NCBI RefSeq assembly: GCF_013365535.1
Contig: NZ_CP053590.1
Location: 1,416,501 to 1,480,500 of the forward strand
Direction of reading: 5' to 3'
Length of the DNA: 64,000 nt
DNA from: Aquimarina sp. TRL1
GTDB taxonomy: Bacteria > Bacteroidota > Bacteroidia > Flavobacteriales > Flavobacteriaceae
Shown here: positions 1-8,079 of the stretch, in pieces
Numbering within the stretch: position 1 is the first letter of the stretch
Layout of the letters: each line of letters begins with the position of its first letter
Translations under genes and position numbers: made by a program
The notes under the pieces: generated by a model
Database searches by the model: none
What the model was told of the DNA's origin: nothing
What the model saw: only the letters and a program-made list of their open reading frames with translations

Positions 1-647
1 TTTGTATACTTTTTTGCCAGTGCAGCAGAAGTCATAATTCCACTTAGCGGTGTTTTGAATTCATGAGAAACCATGGATAAGAATTTCGTCTTTAATTCAT
101 TTAATTCCCGTTCGTGTTTCAGAGATTCTTTTATTTTATGTTCTGCAATTTCTCTGCGTTTCATCTCTTGTCGCAGGTCTGCTACTGTCTTTTTCAATTC
201 TGCAGTGCGTTCAGTAATTTTCTGTTCTAAACGGGCATTTAGCGCTACGATTTCTTGTTCCTTCTCTTTTCTTTCAGAAATATCAACAATAAGCGCCATG
301 ATATACCCTTCTCCTCCAATCTGAAAGGGGTTTAATCCTGTCTCTGCCGGAAACTCTGTACTGTCTTTTCTTTTGCCACAGACGGATCGTACTCCTCCCA
401 TTTGTCTTTTTTTTAAAGCTTCCTGATAAAACCCTTTAAAATATCCTTGATGAACGTTATGAAATTGATCTGGTATTAATGTATTGAGCGTTTTTCCGAC
501 CAATTCTCCCCGCTCATACCCAAACATCTTATCTGTTGCTTTATTGGTCGCTACTATGACCTGGTTTTTATCAACCACCACAATCCCTTCTGATATCGCT
601 CCGAAAAGTAGTTTAAAAACATTATTATTTTGATGGAAAACCCGCAT
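1..647 (-). CDS. PAS-domain sensor histidine kinase (partial, C-terminus beyond window)
   Basis: The gene enters from the left edge; only the first ~215 codons are present. Residues about 10-110 form a PAS domain followed by a PAC-like IVDISERK segment, then a charged coiled coil, then the start of the HisKA domain with the phospho-acceptor motif SHEFKTPLS (His about residue 195). The ATP-binding domain must lie to the left of base 1. No membrane segment precedes the PAS domain, so a cytosolic sensor is likely. The ATG at 645-647 is chosen because it directly precedes the PAS domain and lies divergent from the next gene. The signal sensed is unknown. Confidence 0.85.
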   Translation of the reverse strand, partial: MRVFHQNNNVFKLLFGAISEGIVVVDKNQVIVATNKATDKMFGYERGELVGKTLNTLIPDQFHNVHQGYFKGFYQEALKKRQMGGVRSVCGKRKDSTEFPAETGLNPFQIGGEGYIMALIVDISERKEKEQEIVALNARLEQKITERTAELKKTVADLRQEMKRREIAEHKIKESLKHERELNELKTKFLSMVSHEFKTPLSGIMTSAALAKKYT

Positions 648-759
648 GGATTCAAATATATAGTTTCAACCATTTTGAGAAACTGATATTTATCATAATC
701 CGAAAACTTATTAGCAATTACTTTTATTCTCTCGAATTTTATGACAAAATAATGCCGTT

Positions 760-1158
760 ATGAAGAATCAAGTTGAATTTTATCAAAGCCTGGGAAAATT
801 ATTTTATGCTGTTGCTGCTTCTGATAAAAATGTAAGAGCAGCAGAAAGAGCTTTTTTGAAAGAGTTTATCAATACCCAATGGACACTATTAGAAGATAGC
901 ACCGACGAATTTTATACTGCTGCTGCTTTTCAGATTGAAATTGTCTTTGACTGGTATGAGGAAAATGGAGTTACCTCAGAGGAGTCTTTAACTTCTTTCA
1001 AAACGTTTAAACATAACAATCCTTCTTATTTTACTCCGGGAATTAATCAAATGATCTGGCATACTGCTATCGGCATTGCTGATTCTTTTTCGGGAATTAA
1101 TAAATACGAAGCAATCGTCCTTAGTAAAATTCAGTCATTACTTAATATTGAATCTTAA
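760..1158 (+). CDS. TerB-like small protein
   Basis: A 132-residue soluble protein without signal peptide or membrane segment. The N-terminus (LFYAVAASDKNVRAAE) resembles the opening helix and acidic metal-site region of TerB/DjlA-like domains, in which 'AADG.v...E' is typical. The family call rests on this pattern only and may be wrong; the rest of the protein is helical and acidic with no catalytic motif I recognise. It is divergent from the PAS kinase, and the next gene, a lipoprotein, starts 28 bases after its stop, so the two may be co-transcribed. Function unknown. Confidence 0.6.
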   Translation: MKNQVEFYQSLGKLFYAVAASDKNVRAAERAFLKEFINTQWTLLEDSTDEFYTAAAFQIEIVFDWYEENGVTSEESLTSFKTFKHNNPSYFTPGINQMIWHTAIGIADSFSGINKYEAIVLSKIQSLLNIES

Positions 1159-1185
1159 CCTTTATCCTAAACCCTATTGTTTATT

Positions 1186-2073
1186 ATGAAACATACTGTT
1201 TTCTTTTTTGCTTTTCTCTGTATATTCTCCTGTAAGAAAAAAACACCTGAAAAAAGCCCCGTTTTGACCTCCCCGGTTATTGAAACAGCTGAGACCTCTG
1301 ATAGCTTGGCTATAAAAACCCAGGAGGTATTCTCAGAAAAAGATCTGAATTCTCAAAAAGAGAAACTGAGATCTCTGAAAAAACAACAGCTGTTCAACAT
1401 CAAAGATGATAAATTATCATTGCAGAAGATGTTGTTATCCAAAGCATTTTTTAAAGAAACTGATCAATATATTCTAGATTATAAATACCCATATCTACAC
1501 GAAAAAGAGCACCCTTCTTTTAGTATCTTTAATAAACGTATTGAACGAGATTATCTAAATATCTCTAAGGTTGAAAATGAGATATTAGAAAATAAAAACC
1601 GTAGTTGTGATTCCCTATTACCCTCGACATCAAAAGACAAAAGAATATTGGATTATAAGGCGTACTTTTCTAAAAATAACACTATAAGCATACTCGTTTA
1701 TAAGGAAAATTACTATGCAGGAGCTGCTAACTCTTCATATATGTTTGAATGTCTCAACTTTGATACTGACAATGCTGCTTTTATTACTCATGGTGATTTC
1801 TTTAAAAAAGATACTGACAAAGAACTTTTTACTACCATAAATAAGACGATCAAAGAGACTATTTCATCCGGAGAAATGTATTATGATTGCTGGAGTTTAT
1901 CTGAAGGAGATTTCGACCTATACAAAAACAACTTTATTATTGCTGAGGACTCCATCTTATTTTATTTTGATGATTGTGTGATTTGTCCATCGTATACCGG
2001 AACTTATAGCATTACCATTCCGATTCAAAAAATAGCACACCTCATTACTCCTTCCTTTTCTTCTTTGCTATGA
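1186..2073 (+). CDS. DUF3298 (RsiV-like) lipoprotein
   Basis: A 295-residue predicted lipoprotein. Residues 1-16 are a hydrophobic signal ending in the lipobox IFSC, with Lys residues following the Cys. A charged linker (about 20-80) leads into a domain containing YYAGAANSSY and, near the C-terminus, ILFYFDDCVICPSYTGTYS. These match the 'G.aHp.....l.fD' and 'l.f.f.pY.iaPya.G' pattern of DUF3298/RsiV-type periplasmic domains. The ATG at 1186 is preferred over an upstream TTG because it gives a clean signal peptide. Such proteins are envelope-anchored; no enzymatic activity is established for the family. It follows the TerB-like gene closely. Confidence 0.75.
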   Translation: MKHTVFFFAFLCIFSCKKKTPEKSPVLTSPVIETAETSDSLAIKTQEVFSEKDLNSQKEKLRSLKKQQLFNIKDDKLSLQKMLLSKAFFKETDQYILDYKYPYLHEKEHPSFSIFNKRIERDYLNISKVENEILENKNRSCDSLLPSTSKDKRILDYKAYFSKNNTISILVYKENYYAGAANSSYMFECLNFDTDNAAFITHGDFFKKDTDKELFTTINKTIKETISSGEMYYDCWSLSEGDFDLYKNNFIIAEDSILFYFDDCVICPSYTGTYSITIPIQKIAHLITPSFSSLL

Positions 2074-2208
2074 TCTATTTTTTCCTATTATAACCAACCC
2101 ACCTTACTACAAACACACAAGGTATTATAAACTTAACCCCAAGCAAACCTCAGAGTATTTATCTCTCAATCGTCGCGTAAAGTATTCTCTTCTAAATAGT
2201 ACTAAAAA

Positions 2209-2244
2209 ATAAACTCATCAGAAGATTAAATCTGATGAGTTTAT
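2209..2244 (-). terminator. Rho-independent terminator of the UspA gene
   Basis: A 14-bp perfect inverted repeat (ATAAACTCATCAGA and its complement) with an 8-base loop, located 37 bases beyond the stop of the minus-strand UspA gene. The A-run at 2204-2208 becomes a U-tract on the minus strand. It could also stop plus-strand transcripts from the lipoprotein gene. Confidence 0.75.
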
Positions 2245-2280
2245 ATTGACAACTATGCACTATCTCTACGGACAGTCTAT

Positions 2281-3117
2281 TTAGATTTTAAAGGTTACTA
2301 CTGGTAATGTTGCATGATTAACAATATCTTCTCCTATACTTCCTGCAAAGAAATGCGCCAATCCTTGTCTTCCATGCGTCGGCACTGCAATGGCGTCAGC
2401 ATCTATTTTGACACTATATTCATACACTCCCTTTTCTACAGAATAATCGTTTCTGTAAGCTATATTTTTCATGTACTCCAAATGTCCTGGTCCTGCCTCA
2501 TGAAGAAATTCTTCAACTCTTTTCTCTATCTGGGAAGAACTTAAAAAATTCTCTCCTGGTAAGTTTATATATACCAGATGAATTGTCGCTCCTAAGGTAT
2601 TGAATAATTGCAGGGCGTTAAAAAACGGTTTCAGGTTTTCTATTTTAAAATCACATGCAAATACGACATCTTTTATCTCAAAGTCTTCTCTTCGCTGTTT
2701 GATAACCAATACCGGCACTTCTGATGTTCTTACTACTTTTTCGGTATTGGATCCTACAAATACTTCTTCAATACCTCCGGTACCATGAGACCCCATTATA
2801 ATAAGGTCTACCTCATTATCTTTAGCCACCTCATTTATTTCATGAAATGCTTTATAATTATGGATTGTCTCAGTTACTTTTATACCTTCTAAAAAGTCTT
2901 GATCAAGGAATGTTTCGAATCGCTTTTCTGCCAACTTCATATAGAACATTGCTTGTTCCACACCTTCTGATTCTTTTTTTATAAATACAGCTTCAGAAAG
3001 TCCTAACATATGCAATACTATAATTTCTGCCTCATGTTTTCTTGCTAATTTTGCAGCTACTTCTAATGCATAGTTCGAAAAATCCGAAAAATCTACAGGA
3101 ACGAGTATTTTCTTCAT
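2281..3117 (-). CDS. Universal stress protein, tandem UspA domains
   Basis: A 278-residue cytosolic protein with two UspA folds (about 1-143 and 148-278). The first has the ATP-binding type signature GSHGTGG...GS (G2xG9xG(S/T)) around residues 109-125. The second has the degenerate PTHGRQGLAHFFAGS version, so one half probably binds nucleotide. Family members are induced under growth arrest or energy stress. The promoter region carries a TActTTTA box (3140-3147, minus strand), and the next gene upstream is a ribosome hibernation factor on the same strand, which fits a stress-adaptation pair. Substrate or partner unknown. Confidence 0.9.
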   Translation of the reverse strand: MKKILVPVDFSDFSNYALEVAAKLARKHEAEIIVLHMLGLSEAVFIKKESEGVEQAMFYMKLAEKRFETFLDQDFLEGIKVTETIHNYKAFHEINEVAKDNEVDLIIMGSHGTGGIEEVFVGSNTEKVVRTSEVPVLVIKQRREDFEIKDVVFACDFKIENLKPFFNALQLFNTLGATIHLVYINLPGENFLSSSQIEKRVEEFLHEAGPGHLEYMKNIAYRNDYSVEKGVYEYSVKIDADAIAVPTHGRQGLAHFFAGSIGEDIVNHATLPVVTFKI

Positions 3118-3228
3118 AGTTTTATATTTTTAAGGTTAATAAAAGTACCTCTATAACATCCGTTATAAAGCGAAAAAGTGTGTATCTAACCCACCTATTC
3201 TAATGTACTGAATTTATACATATTACTA

Positions 3229-3528
3229 TTAATATGCTTTTAGTGCTTCTTTTCGTTTTTTAAGTTGCTTTTCCAAGTCCGATAGTGTTTCTTTTCCTGC
3301 CAACTCAAAACTAGTTTCATTAGAAGATGCAAAAATTTGTGGTCCCGGAAGGCTTAATTGTATATCACAAATTTTTCCTTTACCGGTAGGGTCATTTTCT
3401 TTTTTGAAAAAAACATCTGCTTTTATAATCCAATCATATCGCTCTCCTAATTTCTCTAATTTCTTAGTAATAAACTCTGACATTGTATCACTGGTAGCCA
3501 TCTGAACATATTGAATATTAATCGTCAT
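3229..3528 (-). CDS. raiA: Ribosome hibernation promoting factor (HPF/RaiA, short form)
   Basis: A 99-residue protein with the beta-alpha-beta-beta-beta-alpha pattern of the sigma-54 modulation / S30AE family: it starts MTINIQYV, has 'ITKKLEKLGERYDWIIKADVFFK', split here as ITKKLEKLGERYD then a beta strand, and ends in a basic helix rich in Lys and Arg. There is no C-terminal dimerisation extension, so it is a short HPF/RaiA type that binds the 30S decoding region and inactivates idle ribosomes. It lies upstream of and on the same strand as the UspA gene, with a 111-base gap. Whether it acts more like HPF or RaiA cannot be told from length alone. Confidence 0.9.
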   Translation of the reverse strand: MTINIQYVQMATSDTMSEFITKKLEKLGERYDWIIKADVFFKKENDPTGKGKICDIQLSLPGPQIFASSNETSFELAGKETLSDLEKQLKKRKEALKAY

Positions 3529-3680
3529 AAATCTTCTTTATTTATTGTTAACTATACTCAAAGATACCCATTCGCCCCTCCTATAACAATGACAATTATC
3601 ATCTTGTCTTTCGGATTGAGAAATCTATTATTTTATCCCATTTCAATTCTTATCTTTACAGGTATAATTCGAAAAAAAAT

Positions 3681-4577
3681 ATGTCTTCTGATTATCGGCT
3701 AACCCGTGCATATCAAAATGCTAAAATTGTTCCTTTTAATGACGATTCTAAGTTTATCTTATTTAGCGATTGTCATAGAGGAGATAATAGTTTTGCTGAT
3801 GATTTTGCCAATAACAGAAATATTTATTTTCACGCAATTCAGCATTACTACCAACAAGGATTTACTTATTGCGAATTAGGGGATGGGGATGAATTGTGGG
3901 AAAATTCAAACTTCAAAACTATATTTAAGGCTCATAAAAATGTATATGAGCAGCTTCAGTTATTTCATAAAGATAATCGTTTATTGATGATATGGGGGAA
4001 TCACGATATGATATATCGCGATCCCAAGTATGTAAAAAAAAACCTGAGTTCTTATTTTGATCCGAAAGTAGATAAAGACATTCCGTTGTTTCCTGATTTA
4101 ACATATCACGAAGCTGTTATCTTAAGGCATTCGAATACTCAACAAGACTTATTCTTATTACATGGGCACCAGGCAGATTTTGCAAATTATGTAGGATGGA
4201 GAATTAATCGTTTTCTGGTTCGGGTTTTATGGAAACCTCTTCAGGTAATAGGAATTGCAGACCCTACAAGCCCTGCCAAAAACTATCGGGAGACGATTAA
4301 AGTAGAGCGACGAATCAAAAAATGGATTGCAAAAAACAATAATCAGTTTACTGTAATTGGTCATACACATCGACCTAGGTTCCCGGAAAAAGGAGAGCTC
4401 GCCTTATTTAATGATGGTAGTTGTGTTCATCCGAGATCTATTACAGGTATAGAAATAGAAAACGGAGCAATCACATTGATTAAATGGCAGATCGCCACGA
4501 CAGAAGATGGAACCCTTCGCATCATCAGAGTTCCGCTGGAAGGACCTCAAAAACTAACGGATTTTATTACCGAATAA
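3681..4577 (+). CDS. Calcineurin-like metallophosphoesterase
   Basis: A 298-residue soluble protein with all five metallophosphoesterase blocks: D30-x-H32 (SDCHRGD), GDGDE near residue 70, GNHD near 108, LHGH near 162 and GHTH near 238. These supply the dinuclear metal site and the catalytic His. No signal peptide is visible, so it is probably cytosolic. The family hydrolyses phosphomonoesters or diesters; the substrate cannot be deduced. The LpxH-like order of motifs would allow a role in lipid or nucleotide turnover, but that is speculation. Divergent from raiA and convergent with nfu. Confidence 0.88.
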   Translation: MSSDYRLTRAYQNAKIVPFNDDSKFILFSDCHRGDNSFADDFANNRNIYFHAIQHYYQQGFTYCELGDGDELWENSNFKTIFKAHKNVYEQLQLFHKDNRLLMIWGNHDMIYRDPKYVKKNLSSYFDPKVDKDIPLFPDLTYHEAVILRHSNTQQDLFLLHGHQADFANYVGWRINRFLVRVLWKPLQVIGIADPTSPAKNYRETIKVERRIKKWIAKNNNQFTVIGHTHRPRFPEKGELALFNDGSCVHPRSITGIEIENGAITLIKWQIATTEDGTLRIIRVPLEGPQKLTDFITE

Positions 4578-4693
4578 AAAGAAAAATCACCTCAAGGAAA
4601 TCCATGAGGTATTGGTTTGTAATCAATATTGAACTATGAGGTAAACCTCAGTTCTTTATAAAGTTACTCAGTAAATATGGAAAAAGTACTATT

Positions 4694-4939
4694 TTATCCT
4701 TCTATATTCACTACTTCTTCTACCTGAGGAGCGTACTTTTTAATCGTCATCTCCACTCCAGATTTCAATGTCATTTGATTAACACTGCATCCTACACAAG
4801 CACCTTCTAATTGTACTTTTACTTTTTTTCCGTCTTCATCAATAGAAATTAAAGAAATATCACCACCATCACTTTTTAGAAATGGTCTGATTTCTTCTAG
4901 CGCTTTTTCTACATTTTCTCTTAATTCTTCTGGAGTCAT
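4694..4939 (-). CDS. NifU-like C-terminal domain Fe-S scaffold (Nfu)
   Basis: An 81-residue protein consisting of the Nfu domain only: a helical start (TPEELRENVEKALEEIRPFL), then SDGGDI and the cluster-binding CVGC motif (about residues 48-51), followed by MTLKSGVE. Two such domains bridge a 4Fe-4S cluster through the CxxC cysteines and pass it to apo-proteins. The stop of mrp lies 3 bases upstream of this start, so the two are translationally close and probably one operon. Mrp itself lacks a CxxC here, which makes the pairing functionally suggestive. Confidence 0.92.
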   Translation of the reverse strand: MTPEELRENVEKALEEIRPFLKSDGGDISLISIDEDGKKVKVQLEGACVGCSVNQMTLKSGVEMTIKKYAPQVEEVVNIEG

Positions 4940-4942
4940 TTT

Positions 4943-6079
4943 TTATTTTTTTGTTGCAGAGCATCCTGCCATTGTTGTTATTTTTACTATTTCAGTCGGG
5001 GGTAAATTTTCATTTCTATTGACAACTTCCTGAACTACGTTCTTCGTTATTTCATTAAAAGCTTCTTCTGCTGGTGTGTCTACCTGCAATGCTGCCGGAC
5101 GTCCAATGTCTCCAGCTTCTCTTACACTTTGTATCAAAGGTAATTCTCCTAAGAAAGGTACTTTTAGATCTTCTGAAAGGTGCTTCGCTCCTTCTTGGCC
5201 GAAGATATAGTATTTATTGTCTGGCAATTCCGCTGGTGTAAAATACGCCATATTCTCGATAATTCCCAGTACAGGAACGTTTATACTCTCCTGTTGGAAC
5301 ATCGCAACTCCTTTTCTGGCATCCGCCAATGCCACGTGCTGAGGAGTACTTACCACTACAGCCCCTGTAATCGGGAGTGACTGCATAATAGATAAATGAA
5401 TATCCCCTGTTCCTGGAGGCAGGTCAATCAGCATAAAATCCAATTCTCCCCAAGCAGCATCAAAAATCATTTGATTTAATGCTTTTGCTGCCATTGGTCC
5501 TCTCCAAACTACCGCCTGATCTGGCTGGGTAAAAAATCCAATGGAAAGAATCTTTACTCCGTAATTCTCTATAGGCTTCATCTTCGATTTCCCATCTACT
5601 GTCACTGACAATGGTCTTTCTGTCGCAACATCAAACATAATTGGGGAAGAAGGACCGTAAATATCTGCATCTAACAACCCTACCTTGAACCCCATTTTTG
5701 CTAAGGTAACTGCCAGATTAGAAGTCACAGTAGATTTTCCTACCCCTCCTTTTCCTGAAGCTACTGCTATAATATTTTTAATTCCGGGAATCGGTTTGCC
5801 CTTGATTTGATTCACCTCTGGTTTTGGTGGAGCTTCTACTTTAACATTTACCTTAACTTTGGCTTTTTCGTATACTTTTTCATGAATTACTTTCATGATG
5901 TCTACTTCTGCTCTTTTTTTGATATGTAAAGCCGGGGTCGATAATGTGATATCAACAATAACTTCATCTCCAAAAGTAATTACATTTTTCACAACACCAC
6001 TTTCTACCATATTCTTACCTTCTCCGGCTACAGTGATGGATTCTAATGCTTTTAAAATAGCTGCTTTTTCTAGCTTCAT
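4943..6079 (-). CDS. Mrp/ApbC-family Fe-S carrier P-loop ATPase
   Basis: A 378-residue protein with an N-terminal MIP18/FSCA-like domain (1-85) and a deviant Walker A ATPase (GKGGVGKST at 109-117; DADIYGPS; IDLPPGTGD). It belongs to the Mrp/NBP35 group that carries Fe-S clusters to target proteins. The usual CxxC before the C-terminus is absent: the equivalent stretch reads ENMAYFTPAELP, and the only late Cys is in AGCSATKK. The adjacent nfu gene supplies a CxxC scaffold. The start is fixed by the conserved FSCA beginning MKLEKAAIL. Cytosolic. Confidence 0.92.
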   Translation of the reverse strand: MKLEKAAILKALESITVAGEGKNMVESGVVKNVITFGDEVIVDITLSTPALHIKKRAEVDIMKVIHEKVYEKAKVKVNVKVEAPPKPEVNQIKGKPIPGIKNIIAVASGKGGVGKSTVTSNLAVTLAKMGFKVGLLDADIYGPSSPIMFDVATERPLSVTVDGKSKMKPIENYGVKILSIGFFTQPDQAVVWRGPMAAKALNQMIFDAAWGELDFMLIDLPPGTGDIHLSIMQSLPITGAVVVSTPQHVALADARKGVAMFQQESINVPVLGIIENMAYFTPAELPDNKYYIFGQEGAKHLSEDLKVPFLGELPLIQSVREAGDIGRPAALQVDTPAEEAFNEITKNVVQEVVNRNENLPPTEIVKITTMAGCSATKK

Positions 6080-6262
6080 TTTTTGTTTCCTTTTTCCAAA
6101 AATAAATCTTCCAATGATCCACTAAGACTACAAAGATAACGTGAAAAGTTAAGATTATAAAACAAGATTATTGAAATGATTTATATATAAATTACTCCTG
6201 ACAATAACGCTTCTGGTTCTTTTTATATCACGATATGGGGTCAGTCTTTATTTTTAAGTTTA

Positions 6263-6598
6263 TTACAACTCTTTCATAGGGTCCCAAAACACTTTTTCAA
6301 AATCCACTATTTGATTATCTTCTACTACAATTCCTTCGCTTTCTAACAATTGCTGCATCAAATTTGTTCCTTTAAAATGATGCTTCCCCGTTAATATTCC
6401 TTTTCTATTTACTACCCTATGCGCCGGTACATCTTCTTTTACCCCAGATCCATTCATCGCCCATCCGACCATACGAGCACTTCTGGCAGCTCCCAGGTAT
6501 TTGGCAATTGCACCATATGAGGTTACTCTTCCTATTGGAATCAGTCTCGCTACTTCATAAACCCTTTCAAAAAAATTGTCGTTTTTTGCTATCTCCAA
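6263..6598 (-). CDS. Alkyltransferase-like (ATL/MGMT-fold) DNA repair protein
   Basis: An 111-residue protein with the DNA-binding part of O6-alkylguanine-DNA alkyltransferase: IPIGRVTSYGAIAKYLG is the helix-turn-helix and SARMVGWAMN the arginine-finger region. The active-site PCHR is PAHR (residues 58-61), so the methyl-accepting Cys is Ala and alkyl transfer is impossible. ATL proteins with this change bind O6-alkylguanine and hand it to nucleotide excision repair. No ATG fits; the likely start is the TTG at 6596-6598, overlapping the end of the LysE gene by 10 bases, which suggests translational coupling. Confidence 0.88.
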   Translation of the reverse strand: MEIAKNDNFFERVYEVARLIPIGRVTSYGAIAKYLGAARSARMVGWAMNGSGVKEDVPAHRVVNRKGILTGKHHFKGTNLMQQLLESEGIVVEDNQIVDFEKVFWDPMKEL

Positions 6599-7224
6599 GT
6601 GTAAATAATTCTAATGGTTGTAATGATTACTAGTAATAACATAAGTACTCCCATAAAATAATTGGAATACTTAGTGATGGTCTCTGTTTTCTTTTCTATT
6701 TTGAGAAAGGACACTACATATGCATATAATGTCGCAAATGTTCCCAAAGCTGCTGCCATTGAAAATACAAATACTCTGGTACTATCGTATTCTATTTTTC
6801 CATTCACACTCATTCCTGCTGCCACAGCACAAAAGTATGGAATCGGCAAAACGTTTATAGTTGACATCATGACCCCTTTGAAAAAGCTTCTTCTATGGGC
6901 ATGTTCATATACTTTTATTTTAACATCTTTTTGTTTTGCTTTTACAAAAAAGTATATTGCCATTAACAGAAAGACTACTGCTCCTGTACGCAGTAATATA
7001 TTGTTCACAAATGGGTTATTGAAAATATATTTTGCCAGTAGAATCGCAATAAGCGCCTGAAGAAAAACAATGACGCTGGCTCCAATTGCTACCAGCATTC
7101 CATTTTTCTTTCCTCTTTCGAGACATGTTCTCGCCACGGTCATATTAACTAATCCCGGAGGAATAACTCCAATGAGAGAAGCTATAAACGTGACTCCAAA
7201 AAGCTTAAAGGTTTCTATTATCAT
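6589..7224 (-). CDS. LysE/RhtB-family amino-acid exporter
   Basis: A 211-residue inner-membrane protein with about six transmembrane segments and the N-terminal signature GVIPPGLVNMTVARTCLERG typical of LysE/RhtB carriers, which export amino acids or related metabolites with the proton gradient. A basic cytoplasmic loop (KAKQKDVKIKVYEHAHRR) sits near residues 93-110. It overlaps trmB upstream by 4 bases (ATGA-type) and the ATL gene downstream by 10 bases, so the three form a coupled minus-strand operon trmB-lysE-ATL. Substrate unknown. Confidence 0.85.
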   Translation of the reverse strand: MIIETFKLFGVTFIASLIGVIPPGLVNMTVARTCLERGKKNGMLVAIGASVIVFLQALIAILLAKYIFNNPFVNNILLRTGAVVFLLMAIYFFVKAKQKDVKIKVYEHAHRRSFFKGVMMSTINVLPIPYFCAVAAGMSVNGKIEYDSTRVFVFSMAAALGTFATLYAYVVSFLKIEKKTETITKYSNYFMGVLMLLLVIITTIRIIYTWR

Positions 7225-7907
7225 GCTTTATCATCTCTAATCTTAAACTGAATATAGGTGATGGCTTTGTCCTGTTCCAAATATTGTTTTTCATAAAAAG
7301 TCTGTAAGGAGGTTACTTCTTCTGGAGCTCCTTCATTATGATATACATTATGGTTCGCATATAACACTTCATGTCCTTCTCCATGAAGTAATCCCAATGT
7401 GTATCCATGCATAAATTCACTATCGGTTTTTAGGTGTACGATTCCTTCTTTTTTCAATATTTTGTGATATCGCTTTAGAAAAACACTATTCGTAAGACGG
7501 TGCTTTGTTCTTTTGTATTTGATCTGAGGATCTGGAAATGTAATCCATATTTCATCAACTTCTCCCGGTTCAAAAATATGATCTACCAATTCTATCTGAG
7601 TTCTGATAAATCCTACATTATCCATTTTATCTTCTATAGCGGTTTTAGCACCTCTCCAGAAACGCGCTCCTTTAATATCAATGCCTATAAAGTTTTTTTC
7701 CGGAAATCTCTTGGCCAGACCAACAGTATACTCTCCCTTACCACATCCTAACTCCAAAACAATCGGATGATCATTCTTAAAAAATTTCTTACTCCACGCT
7801 CCTTTATATCCCAATTCGTTATTTAGAACCTCTTCTCTTGTCGGTTCGACTACATTGACGAATGTTTTATTCTCATTAAACCGTTTTAGTTTATTCTTAC
7901 TTCCCAC
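7221..7907 (-). CDS. trmB: tRNA (guanine-N7)-methyltransferase
   Basis: A 228-residue SAM-dependent enzyme that makes m7G46 in the tRNA variable loop. Seen are the SAM motif LELGCGKGEYTVGLA, FIGIDIKGARFWRGA, the catalytic-region motif FPDPQIKYKRTKHRL and the C-terminal T-x-Y-E tRNA contact region (TSLQTFYEKQYL). The extended N-terminus (residues 1-50) is usual for Bacteroidetes members. First gene of the coupled trmB-lysE-ATL operon. Confidence 0.95.
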   Translation of the reverse strand: MGSKNKLKRFNENKTFVNVVEPTREEVLNNELGYKGAWSKKFFKNDHPIVLELGCGKGEYTVGLAKRFPEKNFIGIDIKGARFWRGAKTAIEDKMDNVGFIRTQIELVDHIFEPGEVDEIWITFPDPQIKYKRTKHRLTNSVFLKRYHKILKKEGIVHLKTDSEFMHGYTLGLLHGEGHEVLYANHNVYHNEGAPEEVTSLQTFYEKQYLEQDKAITYIQFKIRDDKA

Positions 7908-8065
7908 TGATTACTTTTTTATTGTCAGATTACCTGATTTAGGGTTTCTACTTTTTTCTTACAAAGAAACTTTTTCTTTTATTCTTCTGATTATGAAAAC
8001 TAATTTTATCCTAAAATTTAATTTTTTGGTAAAATTAAGGAAATATATGCATTGAGGGATACGAT

Positions 8066-8073
8066 TACTTTTG
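8066..8073 (+). promoter_or_regulatory. Bacteroidetes -7 box before the glycosyltransferase gene
   Basis: TActTTTG matches the TAnnTTTG -7 consensus of the Bacteroidetes housekeeping sigma factor. Its last base is only 7 bases before the ATG at 8080, so transcription would start at or just before the start codon. No good -33 TTTG element is visible at the expected distance. Confidence 0.45.
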
Positions 8074-8079
8074 TGAATT

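Noticed and set aside
4591..4656. Short CCTCA/TGAGG and GAGGT/ACCTC repeats between the phosphoesterase and nfu genes
   Set aside because: Stems of only 5 bases with no U-tract; too weak to call a terminator.
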